The notes beneath the pieces were generated by a model that saw only the letters and a program-made list of their open reading frames with translations, had not been told where the DNA came from and searched no databases. Positions 40,001 through 55,000 of a stretch of 64,000 nucleotides of DNA are shown piece by piece (the stretch's first letter is position 1; every line of letters begins with the position of its first letter). This DNA is from Symsagittifera roscoffensis (taxonomy: Eukaryota; Xenacoelomorpha; Acoela; Convolutidae), in the NCBI RefSeq assembly GCF_963678635.1, contig NC_087071.1, forward strand, positions 16,243,613 through 16,307,612. Reading direction: 5' to 3'. The position numbers and the translations under genes are program-made.

Positions 40001-43000
40001 CAAACTTTCTTTCACTAAATTAAGTTGCGAAGAAACGTCAGTTTGGTTCTCGATTTTATCAGGCTTGGTTGGTTACGTACTACCAAACCCAAGAATATGA
40101 ATAAAGTGATTGATACTTCGACAAGAATTTTTATGGCGATAGTGGGACCTTCAGGATCCGGGAAAACTGAGTTAATTTTGAAACTTCTGATGGGAAATAC
40201 TTTTTACCCTAAATTTGGAACCGTTCTATATCTTTACAAAGAGATGCAACCTGCATTCTCAGAAAAAGTGTCTTCTCGCGAAGTGAATATGGAGTTCATG
40301 AAATTCGACGGATTCGAATCTGTGAGAAAATTAGAAAATGTTCTTCTAGTTTTCGATGATTCATGTGAAGACATCTATAATGACAAGGAATTTGTTAGGT
40401 TAGCGACAGCGGGTAGACATAGAGGGATAGATGTAATATATGTTAAGCATAACTTGTTTCAACAAAGTCGATGGTCGCGTACGATTGATTTGAACACTTC
40501 ACACATCATTCTGTTCAAATCGCCTCGCGACGTTCAGCAACTAGATCTATTAGGAAGACAATTGAATGTATCAAAATTTTTGAGAAACTGTTACGAATTA
40601 GCTACCAGAGACTCTTTTGGACATCTTCTAATCGACTTGGACCCCCGTACATCAGATTGTTTGAGATATTGTTCAAATATCACACCACCTGGGCCAACAG
40701 TTTTTTATTTACCCTTATCTGAAGCAGAAACTACTCCAATCACAAATGAAAAAGAAAAACTTATCTATTCTGCGGCATATGGTACAACTGAAACCTGACC
40801 AGCTAAGAAGATTAATTAGAAAAACTTCAAATCGTGAGATCATAACACTTGTTTGTGAATGTTTGCTCAATGTAGTCAATGGAAACGTACCCGTTAAAAT
40901 CGCAAACATCGAACGATTCGAGACAGCATACAAATACTTATTAACTCCAAAAACCAGTGTTGTCAAAAAACGTGCGATTATTTTGAGTAAAGAAGGCTTC
41001 CATTTAGTTCGACAAATACTTTATTTTTGTTACAAGTACCTCACAACTTAATGATGACTGCTGAAGAATTCATTCTAATTCCGAAACATTTATATGTTAA
41101 AGAGCAGCCACATGCTGCACGTGTTCTTCATGATAATAATATTAAACATAAAAATGCTCAACTGTCCTATCTTAACCGGCTTAGACCCCAATTACCTCCA
41201 CAAACTAGTAAGACTACTGCAACGAAGGAAACATTTACGGATAATGTTGAGCCCCAACAAGAACAGCTTAAACTGTTAACGGACGATGAAGAAGTACCGG
41301 TCGAACGTGTTAAAGACGAAAAACTAGAAGAGAAACACAATAGACAGACCGAAAGCATTTTAGGACAGTTACAAGTTTTAGAAGACAAAAAATTTGTTAG
41401 AGCAAAAACCGTACTTGAAATTATAGAAAATTCAGAAAGAGTAACCATAAACCATGACAATGAGGTGATATATGTAGATAAAGTACCAACAGGACTTAAA
41501 GCTACAATATTTTTATACGACATACAACAACCAACGAAAAAACTACACAATCCGGCGTTCATTAACATTTTAACTGCCCTCAACTTGAATGAAAACCTGG
41601 TAATAAATCGAAATGCCAAACACGCGGTTCAGTCAGCGTCTTTTAACGCTCAAGAGAAACGAGAACCCGGACCCTCAAGAACCCGCTCAACATCGCCCAC
41701 TTGGCAGGAAAAAAGTAGTGCAAACCTTAAGAGAAGTAAAAAACACAAACGAAAAAGTCTCAGCGGTAATAGAAAAACCCAAAACCAAAAACGTGAAAAA
41801 GAGTCAGAAGAAGGCTCTGACTCATACGGAACGCCCCATAACGATTCAGATTCTCCAACGTCAGAAAAGACGAAGGCGCAAACAAAACAATGGGAAAATT
41901 ACCAAGATTGAAGAAAAATTGTTGAAAACTAAATACAGTGACAAAGGTCCCGCGTTATTTGGTAGTGTGAACAACTTGATAAAAGAAAGCAATTTGTCGC
42001 GAAAGAAAGTTAAACATTTCCTTCATACTGAACCTGCTTACACAAAATATCGAACTGTGATCCGAAAAACGCCGCGACTCAAGGTCATAGTTTACGATAT
42101 CGACGAAATCTGGTCATTAGATCTGGCCTTTGTTGATAAACTTGCCCAGTACAACCATGATGTTAAGTATCTGCTTGTTGCAGTTGACTGCATGTCCCGC
42201 TATCTCAGAGTGCAACCCTTGAAATCAAAGTATGCTACTACAACAGCAGAAGCGTTCAAACTAATGATAACGACAAAACAACCGGAAAAAGTATGGGTGG
42301 ACAAGGGCACAGAGTTTAAAGGGTCCTTCGAAGCATTATGTAAAAAGAAAGGCATAAACACATATAGCACAGAGAGCGAGAAAAAGTCCGCATTCGCTGA
42401 GAGAAATATCCGTTCCTTGAAAAATCTTATTTATAAGTACTTGGAGGATAAATGGACTTACTCATACATTGACAAATTGCAAGATTTTGTCAATGCAATT
42501 AATTCGAGAACAAATCGTGTCACAAATCTTGCACCAAATAAAGTAACTAAAAAAGATGTTCCTCGCCTGATTTCATTAAGAGCAGAACAGTCTTTGAAGT
42601 TAGTTCGACGTCCAAAGCTTTATGTTGGTGATTATGTTAGACTTGCCAAAGTAGACATACGTTTTCGCAAGGGTTACAAACAATCGTTCACCGATGAAGT
42701 GTTTGAAGTTTTTGACATACCAACACGAAATCCCCCAACATACAATTTGATTGATTCTAACAGAGAACCGATTGAGGGAAAATTTTACGAGTCTGAACTG
42801 ATTCGCGTTCTGGAGAAGGACAATCATGACTGAGGGCACTTCCGACAGTCTTTTCACCCATAATGTTCCCCCTTCCTTCACAATTACCCTAGTTTCATCT
42901 GCATCAATGAACGTTTTTAAGGATAACACTCTGGCCAACTTCAAAAATCTCCTGAGTGAAGAAATAAATTTGCAAGGTGAATGGAGAGTAGCAGTTACAG

Positions 43001-46000
43001 AAATTACCTTCCCTACTCAGATAAACAACGTAACTGACAACAACATTGTGTACTACAAAAAAGATCGGGTTATAGCAAGCATGAAAGTTGAGAAAGACAA
43101 GATCTCCAGACCTTACCTTGGAGAAACAGCAAAATTAACAAAAGGAGAATATATGAGCATTGATCAAATACTGGACGAGATTCGTCGAAAGACAGAATTA
43201 GAGAAATTGGATTACGTAATAGATCCAATAACCAAACATCTTTCCTTATGGCTGCATTATTGGGAAGGTATAACTTTTTCAAGCCCGCAAATTCCTAGTC
43301 TACTTGGATTCAAAGGCGTCAGAGATGGAACTGGTTATCATATAGGTTACAAACAAGGAAGCACGAAACATAGCACATTCTCTACCCAAGATCTTATTGC
43401 TGACTATCCCGTTGATGTATGCGCTGGTACTCAGCTTATGTTTATTTATCTGGACATAATTCATTATCAAATAGTCGGAGACACAAAAGCACCCCTTTTA
43501 CGAGTCATTGATACAAATCGTCGAGTGAAAAACGGTTACGCATGTACAATTGAACCGAATCATCGTAAAGTGTTTAGTAATTTGGATTTTAAAAAACTTT
43601 TGGTCAATAATATTTCCAATATTTCTGTGAACTTGCGCACAGAAACTGGAGGACTTGTTCCTTTCGCTGGAGGGGGAAAAGTTGTTCTGACTTTGAAATT
43701 TCAAAAGTTTAGCAATTGATCAAAATGGATTCATATTACCACAACCAAGCAAACCTACCACATTTCTCGGGGCATTATAGACAACGAGGCAGTGGCTTCG
43801 GTGCATTAGCCTTGGGAATAGGAAGAGTCGCACTTCCACTGGCTCGAAAATTTGTGATACCCGCGGCTAAAAAAATCGGAAAAGAACTACTTCTTCAGGC
43901 AGCTCCAGAACTGATAGAAGTTGCAACAAAAAGAAAAAGTCCTAAGCAGGCACTCAAAAGCACCGTTAGAAAAACAATCAAAAAGCAAGTAGGAGGAGGA
44001 AGTAGATCTCGGAAAAGTCATCCGAAAAGAACGACGGCGTTTAAACGAAAAACGAGACGCGTCATTCCCAGAAAACGAACTGCACAGAGAAGTCGCTCCG
44101 ATTTCTTTACAAGGGTTAAAAATGATTTCTAATTTAATCCCGAGTGAAGCAACTCACAGCTCCTTGGACTTATTTGAGAAACCGCCTTTGCTTGTCACTT
44201 TTGAAAATGCATTCACCCAAAAAATTGGACCTTCCTACTCCCCTGATGGTCCTATGCTAGAGTTTGAAGTACTCGGCGACAGAAATAATTTCATCGATCT
44301 TCAACGTACTCGTTTGGAAATAGTTGCACGAATTGTTCGAAGCAATGGAAACGTGCTTCGAACACATGCTACAGAGGCGGCAAACAGAGGTATTTTGTTA
44401 ACAATCCTTTATCTTCATTATTTTCTGAGTGTACACTGTCTCTGAATGGTGAAAAAATATCAACTACCAATGCTAATTTTGCCCATAAAAGCTTTATTGA
44501 GACCGAGTTTTCATACGGTAATGATGCCAAGAAAACATGGTTGGCTTGTCAAGGTTATTATTATGAAGAAAATCCATCAGCCATTGACGGTGCTGGAAGG
44601 AGAGCTGATGATGTTACGGAGCGTAAAGGTCTCGTTGCGGCCTCGAGCGAGCTGAAGCTATTTGGTAAAATTGCTTGCGATTTTTTGTCGTGTGACAAGC
44701 ATCTACTTAGCGGTGTGACAATAAGATTGTCTCTTAGACGTTCTCCTAATGATTTTGTTGTCATATCTGAAGATGCAGCTAAACACTACAAGGTCCAAAT
44801 AATCGAAGCTAACCTCTATGTCAGAAAGATGACTGTGACTGACTATGTTCTCTCATCAATAGAAAAAACTTTGTTGAAGAACCCGGCAATTTACAATTAC
44901 ATCGAAGTAGTACCAAAAACGTTTCTCGCAACTGCAGGAGTACAAAGCTGGCGACAAGAGGATGTTTTTGCAAAAGAACCTGTTCGAAGAATGATAGTAG
45001 CAATGAGCATAAACGAAGCATATTTGGGTACTAATAGAACAAACCCTTTTCATTACCAGAAATTTGGGTTGAATGAGATCATTGTTTACAGAAACGGTCT
45101 ACCCATTGCCGGAACTCCCATCTCAACATCAGACAATAAAAGAATTTATTACAATACGCTTGAGGCTCTTGATTTTGTTTTAAACACTAGTCATGGAATC
45201 AGTCTCGCTAATTATGATAATCATTATATTATGGCTTTTGATCTCACGTCTACTCAGGAGGCTTCACACGATTTTATTCATCCTGAATTGACCAATTGCA
45301 CTATTTCGCTCGAACTCAAGTTTGACGCAGGTCTCGCTAATAACGTCGAGTTATTGTTTATGGGAGAGCGTGCATCAACAGTTTATGTGCGTTCAGATAG
45401 AAAAATTACCAAAAACACTCTTATGACCTAAGATAGACATGGATAATCTTCAACTAGTAGAAATTATTAACCGTTGTAAACATTTGAAACATCGCTTTAG
45501 AGGTGTTTTTCCGGCAGATTTGCCATGCTCTTCAGTACTGAAAAACGATAATACGTTCATGATTATGAATGCCTCACCATCGGATCAACCTGGAACCCAC
45601 TGGTTGCTTTTTGCTCAAGCTGGAGGACAGATATTCTTCGCAGATCCTCTAGGTAAACGATTATGTGATTATCCCCTCGTGTACAAGAATATGCGACGAA
45701 CAATTCACGAGGGAAATCAGCTACTGTTGAAAAAACCAATACAATCAGCTGATTCAGTGTTATGCGGACTTTATTGTATTTATGTTGCTCATGTTATAAT
45801 TACAAACAAATTTCCAATAGGTTTCAAACTTAATGATCATGATTTGATAAGATTTGCCAAACATATGTTATTCTAAATTAATTTATTGATGTTTTTGTAA
45901 AATTTATAAATTCGTTTTTTTTTTTTTTTCAATTCATTCTTATTAACAACAAAGTTTTTTTCTGCAAGTTTATGTGAACCGCGAAAAGTTTCATATCAAG

Positions 46001-49000
46001 TCCTTCGAATTATTAAGGCATGGCCGTTTGGTTTAAGGGGCAATAGCTAACCCGGCGTTGCTCGTCGCTACGCTCCTCGGGAACGCCTCCCGCTTGTGTA
46101 GTAACATTTTTTTTGGTATACAAGAGCGAAAGAAAACCAATATTTAAAACTTGAATTTCTTCTCCATGATAAATTTCACAAACAAAGTGTTTGAATCAAT
46201 TTCCATACAACCATACCCACTTAAAATTATGTCAATTATTTTAGAAAACTCAGCAGCGTTTTCACCATTCAAAATATTAGTAAAGCGTTCAATTGTTACG
46301 TTAGTAATCAGGTCAGTTTGAGTTTGAACAGATTTAGTCTGCGAGCCGAAGCAAACTTGAGGCAATCGTCTGCGAACTGGAACACCACTAACATCTAAGT
46401 TGTTGATGGAGTTATAATTCACAGCTATTTTTAGTTTTTCCATCAGAGGGCCAGACAATTCATAGTTGGAGCAACCCAAAATTAAATATTTGAATGTAGA
46501 GAGAAGACAAGGAACAACGAAGGCTTTTGAAGTCATCTTGTTAAGTAAATCGGTAGACTCTTTCGTAAATTCGACCAGCACATGATAATGTTTTTCGTTG
46601 TCAATCGAATGGTTGCAAAAATCTAATTTATTCGAATGGGAGGATACTGCAAAATTTGCTTTTGAAGCGAAGCCTGAAAAGTTGGGTTCATGATTCAGGA
46701 TGAAAAATTTGTAATTTTTACGGAATTGTTTGAAATAATCAGGGGATTGCTCATACATTGCTTCAACCATTGCTTTGAAGTTTCAATCGAATAACGAGTT
46801 GATAATGTTACACAACCCGACAGTTATCATCGTTTTCACTTTCGCATTCCTTTTCAGAGCATGAAGATTTTTTAGATTTGTTTCGCTTTTTTCTAAGTTT
46901 TTCAGTCACGTCGCAGTTTTTTGCTTTCGTCAACCTTTTAATTTTTGTGTAATTGTCCGCCAAGGACTCGAATTCACCAGTTGACAAAGTTATTCCTTGT
47001 CGATACTTGAAAGTTCCTTCTTCGTCTTTTTTGTACAATTTGATAGTTATGTAGGTACCGGTCTGTGCGAATGTTTTTGCACCGACTCTAACTAAACGTT
47101 TATCATTCGAAGATATATCCCTAAAATCATCGAAATAGTCTACATCCGTGTCAAGAGAAGCGTACATTATAAATGAATAACAACCAACTGGTTTTTAGTG
47201 TGGAACGTTGAAGAATGACTGATCACAGTATACGAGACAGATCATGCGCTCCCAAAGTAAAAATTTAGGTGATAAAGTTTACGAGCGCCCTAAGCCATAT
47301 TGATAAGACTTAATCACCAAGGATATAATTTCTTTAACGATAAACCTCTTTTTATATGGGTATTTAGTTACTTTTTCCCCCGGCTATACTCTAAAAATCT
47401 TCTAGTGTTATTTATTGTGACGGTTATTTTAATGACTGTTATGAATCATGGTAATGAATTTCTAACAGCATAACAATGAATGTCTGGCAAACTATCATGA
47501 AAACTTGATTTTGAGTGCTTTCGCCCGTAGCCACTATAATAAAGCTGTCACATAAATCTAAAAAATCGGGTTTTCACATTCATTCCTAACATGACCTCAG
47601 GCGTCATGCTTAAAAGAATGAATAAAATTTGATAGCTTCGCCTAAAAAGTTATTAGCTTTGACCTAATTGAACTATGCCACCCCTTTCCTGATCTCATTT
47701 TCATTAATAAACTTTTCATACTTTTCATTCTCTCAATTTCATTTCGGTAGTTCAGTCATTTCATTTTAACAAAACTTTAAACCTCTTCAAGTCATGACTA
47801 GTCCTTTACAAATAATCTCAGTGTCTGATCGAGAAAGAACCATTATCTACCAAACATACACGAGAGAGTCGATTGCAGTCATCCATCAACAGAAAGAGAG
47901 AGTCTCTCCGTCTACAGCAAGTCCGTTCAATGACTTGGCTCCCCGAAAAAACGACGAGAATCAAAACGAGGAATGGACTACAAAAAGTCATATCATGCTA
48001 CCAAACTACCTCCTTGATCACATCGATCTACTTAGACAGAATCGAAAACGAATGTACGAGAGTTGCACTATTCACGAGAGCTATCCGGCATTAGAAAAGA
48101 CGGAGATAAACGACACAACCTCGCTCGAGCAGTCTCCAAGAAAAATTCTCTTCGCGTATGACTGCGAGTCAATGCCGTTGTATGAAAATCAGGAGGGATG
48201 TATTCGTGACTATGCAGAGCGCGAAGCGTACTGGGATATTCCGACAGCAATGTCTCCCGAGTCGTTTGTTAGGGGACCAGTTTCAACTCCAGAACAATCA
48301 ACTTCCTATTCGGATGCTCGGGTTTCATCTAGTGCGGAGACAATTGATCTAGTCACCCCAGATCTCATTCAAGGCACTCCTCCAAATGCAGCTTGCTATG
48401 CGCCAAAAAAGAGAAAACTACAGTTTCGAGGTTTCTAATAACTTAAACAAAAAACTTTCCTTCTTTTGTTTCAAATATTATTCCAAGGTTTTATATTTTC
48501 ATTTTTGTTTGATTTGACTTCTAAGCTGTTTTAACATTACTGTGTGTATATTTTTTGTCTCAGTTTTTATTTTGCTTAATAGATCAATTAAAGTTTGCCC
48601 CGTAAAGTTTTCAGCAAAATCTTAGAGAAAAACTAGAAAAAAATCAGAAATCGAGAATAATTTTACGCTAAAATTGTTGTTTGAGAAAGAATGAGAGAGA
48701 GAGAGAGAGAGAGAGATAAATACACTTGCTCACTAGTGAACCCCATTTGGAATATCTTTTTCGGGATATTGCTTTCTTTTCAAAAGAAAGATAAATATGG
48801 AAGGGTCCAACATTTTCTTGTTGGTAGTCCAACCATATTTATTTGGCTTTTTTATCAAACACTCTCTGTCCTCTCTCTCTCATCATACTTTGTGCCCGGT
48901 GGGGTTAGCCAGGTCTTACGCAAAGTAACAGAGAGTGTTTTAAGCCATAAATCTGCATTATATTACATTCATATACATGTTTTGGGTGAAAAACGGACAA

Positions 49001-52000
49001 TTTTTTGGTAAAAATGTGAAAAAAAAAAAAATTATGTTTTTTTTTCGAAAAATGAACATGACCCTTAACCCTGCTCAGAAATTCATGGCAAATTGATTGA
49101 GGGTAGTTTCAATGGATTTGGAGAGAAAAAAAATTTTTTCCCAATTTTTTTTTTTCAATATTTTCACAAAAATCAGATTTTCTCAAAAAATCACAACTTT
49201 TCAGGCGTCTACTCTCATTGATTGGGCTATAATTGTTTTTTTTTTTGAATTTCTACGCTTGTCCTAATTACGTATCAGATAGCTCCTAAAAATTTCAAAC
49301 CACATTCACTTGAATTTAAAACGAACGAATAATTCAAGCTAAAAATGAAGGAAAAAAGAAGTTAAAAAATTATGTTTTTTAAATTCCGAACTTGACCAGT
49401 AGAACTGTGCTCGAGGTCCCACAAAACTTACTGGTTTTTTTGTTGATAGATTTAAAAGACACTTTTTTAAACATTACTTTTCCTTTTTTCACAACATAAA
49501 AAGTTTGAGGTTTTCCTTTATTTTGAAAAAAAAAAATTTCACTTGAAATTACAGAACGGGAGGCGTTCCCGAGGAGCGTAGCGACGAGCAACGCCGGGTT
49601 AGCTATTGCCCCTTAAACCAAACGGCCATGCCTTAATATTTCGAAGGACATGATATGAAATGTTTCACGGGACACCGAATGACATGAAGGAAACTTTGAT
49701 TCCGATATCTTTTACACATTCAAATGACAATCTATGCTTATCATGCATCGGTAACTATCAAGGTGTCAAATTTGCAAAATTTTCATTTTTTAAGTTTACT
49801 ATTTTTTCAACTTAATTAGTTAGTTGAGGGCTTTACTTTCTGAATACTTTTATCTCATAAATCTACTTTTTATTATACCTATTTACGCAAACCAAGAAGT
49901 GGGCTTGAAATCATTAGGAAATTACTGTTTCACGGTTAAAATTAGTCAGAAAAAGTTTTAGGCTCTATCTGAATCATTCTAAGCATTAAATTTTGTAATT
50001 TAGTGCTGAAATGTTAATTGAAAGTCTAAACCAGTCGCCTAAAAAAAGCCAAAATTTTATCGCTAACCCTTAAAATTAACAGCAAAAGTTTGAGGCTGTA
50101 AATGAATCAGTTTTTAGTATACAGAACCCCTCCACTTGAGCAGAGTGATGAGACATATAGAGCTTAAAGCTAGAATAAACCCTGTTTTTGGAAAGGAAAA
50201 GACTTATTGCCAAGACGGCGAAGTATAACTCTCGTTAATGGCTTCTACTTGCCCTTACCCGCAAAGTTTTTTGGTGCTAGTCACTTCTCGCTTTTGCTTT
50301 TCCATAACCAGTTCTACTTGAAATTCTCCTGAATTTTCTTGAAATTTTCCTGAATTACTTCAGTAACTTCAACAAACAATGCCGAACTCTACTTCTATCG
50401 CGACACCTGTTCCTTGCCAGCAGTGCGGAAAAATACTGAGCTCTAAAAGGAACTTGAGAAGACATGAGCAAAAAGTTCACAAGATCCTTCCTCCCCCTCC
50501 TCCTCAAACTGTTTGCGATGAGTGTCTAGAGTCATTCGAGAGTTTGTCGGAAGCCCGAGAGCACGTCGAGCTGGTACATGACATGACTTCGAATAGTCAT
50601 TGTATCTATTGCCATACAATATTTCTCACCGCGGAAAGCTATGGACAACACTTGCTGAAGAAGCACGCATTGCCTGTTTGGGACGGCATTGAGACGACGT
50701 CTTCCGCTGCCCCAACGGAAAGCGCGTTCAGAGGCAAATTGCGTCGATACGATCTCAAAGTTGGTGAAAAAGAAATGGATTTGCTTCAAGTCATGATGCA
50801 AAACAAGGAGGAAATAGATGCTCTTATACTGGAAAGGGTCAAAGAGGGTCCGAACAAGGTGCAATTCCATGTGGAAGTGGGAATGATCAAAATTCCCACT
50901 GTGCAAGACGGGGACAGTGGAAACTTCGAAAGGACCATGCTGTTTCTGAACACTAAGACATTGACAGTGTACTTCGAGGGAATAGCTGGGGTTCAATTCT
51001 TGGAACTGATTGAACATATGGTCAACCAAGTCAATTCGTTCTCTTCTCATGGTAGCGGATGGATTATTGACAGAATTGAAAAATTGCAAATCAGTTTCGC
51101 GGCCTTCTCACCAATAAGAGCAGGATCCTACCTCGAGCTACCTGATGCACTCAGCGCAGCATCTACTCTGCTCACAAATATCAACACTAAAGATGATGAC
51201 CGTTGCTTTCTCTACTCCTTTGTTGCCGCATATCACAATGTGAATGAGCCGGCCCTCTACCCCACATCTAGACGGTGGCTGGAGAAAAACAAAGTCTCAA
51301 CCTACAATCTCGACAAAGAAGGAATTGTGAAAATCAATGGGGAATACGAAATGCCAATGGGTCTGATGGATATGGACAGATTTGAAAAGTTGAACAATTG
51401 TCAAATCAACGTCTTCCGGTAAGCAAATTCTAATTTCCTTCTAAAAATTTTAAAATTCCTTCAATAATGTTCTTCACCTATTCAAACACCCTTTTTATTT
51501 CATTTCAAACCTGGGTATAAAAATTATTTTTCTGTTCAGGTACAACGATGGCGAATTGTTGCCCATAAGAGTATCGAGCAGATTCACTACTAGCCTGATT
51601 GTGGACTTGTTGCTGCTGACAGATGGATCAAAATATCACTATGTGTTGATAAGTGATCTCCAGAAACTGGTCGAGTACGTGCGGCACAAAGTGCACCGAT
51701 TTCAATCTGAGATTTGTCGCAAATGTTTCCACACATGCGCTTCATTCGAAACTTTGAGAAGACATCAAGAACTGTGCTACCAAGACGAAGATGTCGTCAT
51801 AACAATGCCCAAGCCGGGAAAAGATGACCACAAGTTCAAAAACTTAACAGCTCGTTGGTACGTACCCAGAGTAATCTACTTTGATTTGGAGTCACTGCTC
51901 TTACCAGTATACGGACCGCAACCTGATCCGCGAAAATCTAGCACGCAAACAATTGAAATCCATCAACCGTGCGGCTACGCGTTAGCAGTAATCGAATTTG

Positions 52001-55000
52001 GGAAAAAAGACCTGTTAAAGTTTGAGCTTAAAAGAGGACCGAATGTGATGGAAGAGCTAATTAGCTCCCTTGAATCGTTAGCGAGACAAATTTACGTAGA
52101 AAAAAGGAAATATTACACTTTCACTGGTATAACAGACCAGGAACGGGAAGATGCTACAATTTGTTGGATATGCGAGAATGATTTTTCCGACAATGATCAA
52201 GTGGTACTTGATCATTGCCATTACACCAACAAGTTTCTGGGTTGGGCACACAATGAGTGTAACGTTAATAGAAAAACAACAAATTACATTCCAGTGGTAG
52301 CTCATAATTTGTCAAATTATGATTTACACTTTATAATCAAAGCGCTGGCAAAAAGCGATTCGGAAAACACTTTTTCCGTAATACCCGCATCTGAAGAAAA
52401 ATATATATCCTTGACAATCTCAGTCTACATAAAAACGTACACGGACAAAAACGGAAAAATCAAAAAACTCTACGAAAATCTGAGATTCATCGATTCGTAT
52501 AGGTTCATGCTGGCATCGTTGGCAAAACTTGTCGATAATTTGCCCAACGAAAAGTTTTTTCTGCTGGAGAACTATTTTGAAAAACTCGGCCACTCACGTG
52601 AAAAAGTCAGTCTGTTGAAACAGAAAGGGCATTACCCCTACTCATACTTCAACTCATTCGAAAAATTCCGAGAAACTCGCCTTCCCCCACGAGCAATGTG
52701 GAAAAATAGTCTAACAGGAGGGGATGTGAGTGTTTCAAGAAGCGAGTACAATCATGCCCTTAAAGTTTTCACCGAACTGAAGTGTGGCTCACTTGGTGAT
52801 TACCACGACTTGTACTTGACTACAGATGTGCTATTGCTTGCTTCCGTTTTCGAAGCTTTTCGTGAAGTTTGCTATCAAACATACGGGCTGGATTGCGCCT
52901 GTTACTTCACGGCAAGTAACCTTTCCGGGGACGCCTTTCTAAAAGTTTGTAAGCCCGAACTGAAACTCTTAACGGACCGTGAACATCTAGACCTTGTGCA
53001 GCGAATGATACGAGGAGGCATGTCGTCGATTTACGCGCGCCGATTTTACAAAGCAAACAATAAATACCTCGACGATTTTTCGCCCTCAGAACCATCAAGC
53101 TACATCCTCAATATTGATGCAAACAATTTGTACGGGGGGATAATGAAACACTGCCCTTTGCCCTTAAACGATTTTTCAATAGTTGAAAAAAGTCTGGCAG
53201 ACATACTGCTCACCAGCGAAACATCAGAATGGGGTTATATAGTTGAAGTCAATTTAACCATACCCGAAGAGCTTCACGACTTCTTTGCTGATTACCCCCT
53301 TGCCCCCTCTCGTGAAGTAGTGGACATCGGTGCAATGAGCAACGAGCAAGTCGACATGTTGGGAAAATTGGGAATCACCACACTGCCAAAAGTGCCAAAG
53401 CTTCTACAGACCTTGCATCCTAAAGAAGGTTATGTTTTGCACTACCTTACCCTAAAATTGTACCATGAGCTAGGAATGAAAATAACTCACCTCGGAAAAG
53501 TTCTTCAGTTCCGCCAAAGTCACTGGATGGCACCCTTTGTCGACCTCAACACCCGCCTACGAAAAGCCGCGGTAAATAAATTCCAGGAGAACTTCTACAA
53601 GCTAATTGTTAATTCAGCTTTCGGTAAGACAATGGAGTCTAAGTTAGGAAGAAAGAAGCTGGAGATTGTAAGGAATGAGAGAGAACTTTTACAAAAAACA
53701 GCTCTGAGCACAATGAAAAGCTTTCAAATCATTGACGATCAATTAGCCACAATTAGCTTTTCAGTAACAAAAATATTGTGGGATAAACCTATGATAGTTG
53801 GTGCGACCATCCTAGACCTCGCCAAGCGTTTCATGTTTCAGTTTCACTATCAGAAAATGAAACCAAATCTAAACTTGGAACTCCTTTACTCCGACACGGA
53901 TAGTTTTATTTACGCCATAAAAACTGATGACGTTTACCGAGACTTGGAGAAAATAAAAGCTGATTTCGACTTTTCAAATTACGATAAGGACCATTTCTTG
54001 TTCGAGGATACCAACAAGAAAGTTGTGCTGAAGTTCAAAGACGAGACTGGTGGGAAGCCGATCAGAGAATTCATCGCCCTAAAACCGAAACTATATTCGG
54101 TCGTCCTTAATGGTAAATAAAATTTAAGCCACCCTTCCACCCCCCATTCCTACCTTTTACAGAACAAAAATACCACCACCAACCTACCTACACCCCTTAA
54201 TTTGTTGCATTAAACTATGGGCATTTAGCTGATTTAGGCAACATTATACAATGTTGCCTAAACGTTGATTTATCTGACAACATATTCCCTCTTGTTTCCT
54301 CTTTTTTAATCATAATTTAGAGTCTTCTGCTCTTTTTTGGTAAAATGAATCAAATTTTGTTCGGTATAAATTGAGTTGCTGAAGTGAAATGAAGCTATCC
54401 CCAACGTTGTAGAAAAGAATAATAATTTTGCTATTGTTTAGAAGGCACTCAAAAATTGAGTGCCAAAGGAATTAAACGGAGTGCGCAGAGAGAACTGGTC
54501 CACCAAACCTTCAGGGACACATTATTCACTGGAAAAACAATGAGAGTATACAACTATAATATAGTTTCGAAAGGTCACACCAATATGACAGTGAAACAAA
54601 ACAAACTTGCATTATCACCATTCGACTCAAAACGTTTTCTACTTTTCGACGGAATTTCGACAGTGCCCTTTGGCCATAAAGCCGCTGAAGAAAATGCTTT
54701 TCTAGAAGACATTTACATGGACACCGAGTGGGCCAACTCATACAATGAAACTGATAACAGTTCTCCCGATTTTACACTCCCGGATTGGGGATTTTTACAG
54801 CGGCCCTACTCAGAAGCAGAGCTGCAAGAAGAAGAAGAAGCTTCTAGTAGCCGAGTCCGTGAACGTCCCCCTATAAAAAACCCATTTATTTTATCTGAAG
54901 CTTCAGAAGAACGACCATCTAAAAAACACCGCAAAGAAAACCAAAACAATAAACATTAAAGTCTGAAACATATATTTTCAGATGATTTTTACTCTTCGTC

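Noticed and set aside
44388..44540. An intron explaining the major capsid frame change
   Set aside because: The capsid sequence continues without a gap in the next frame, so a frameshift is the simpler reading.
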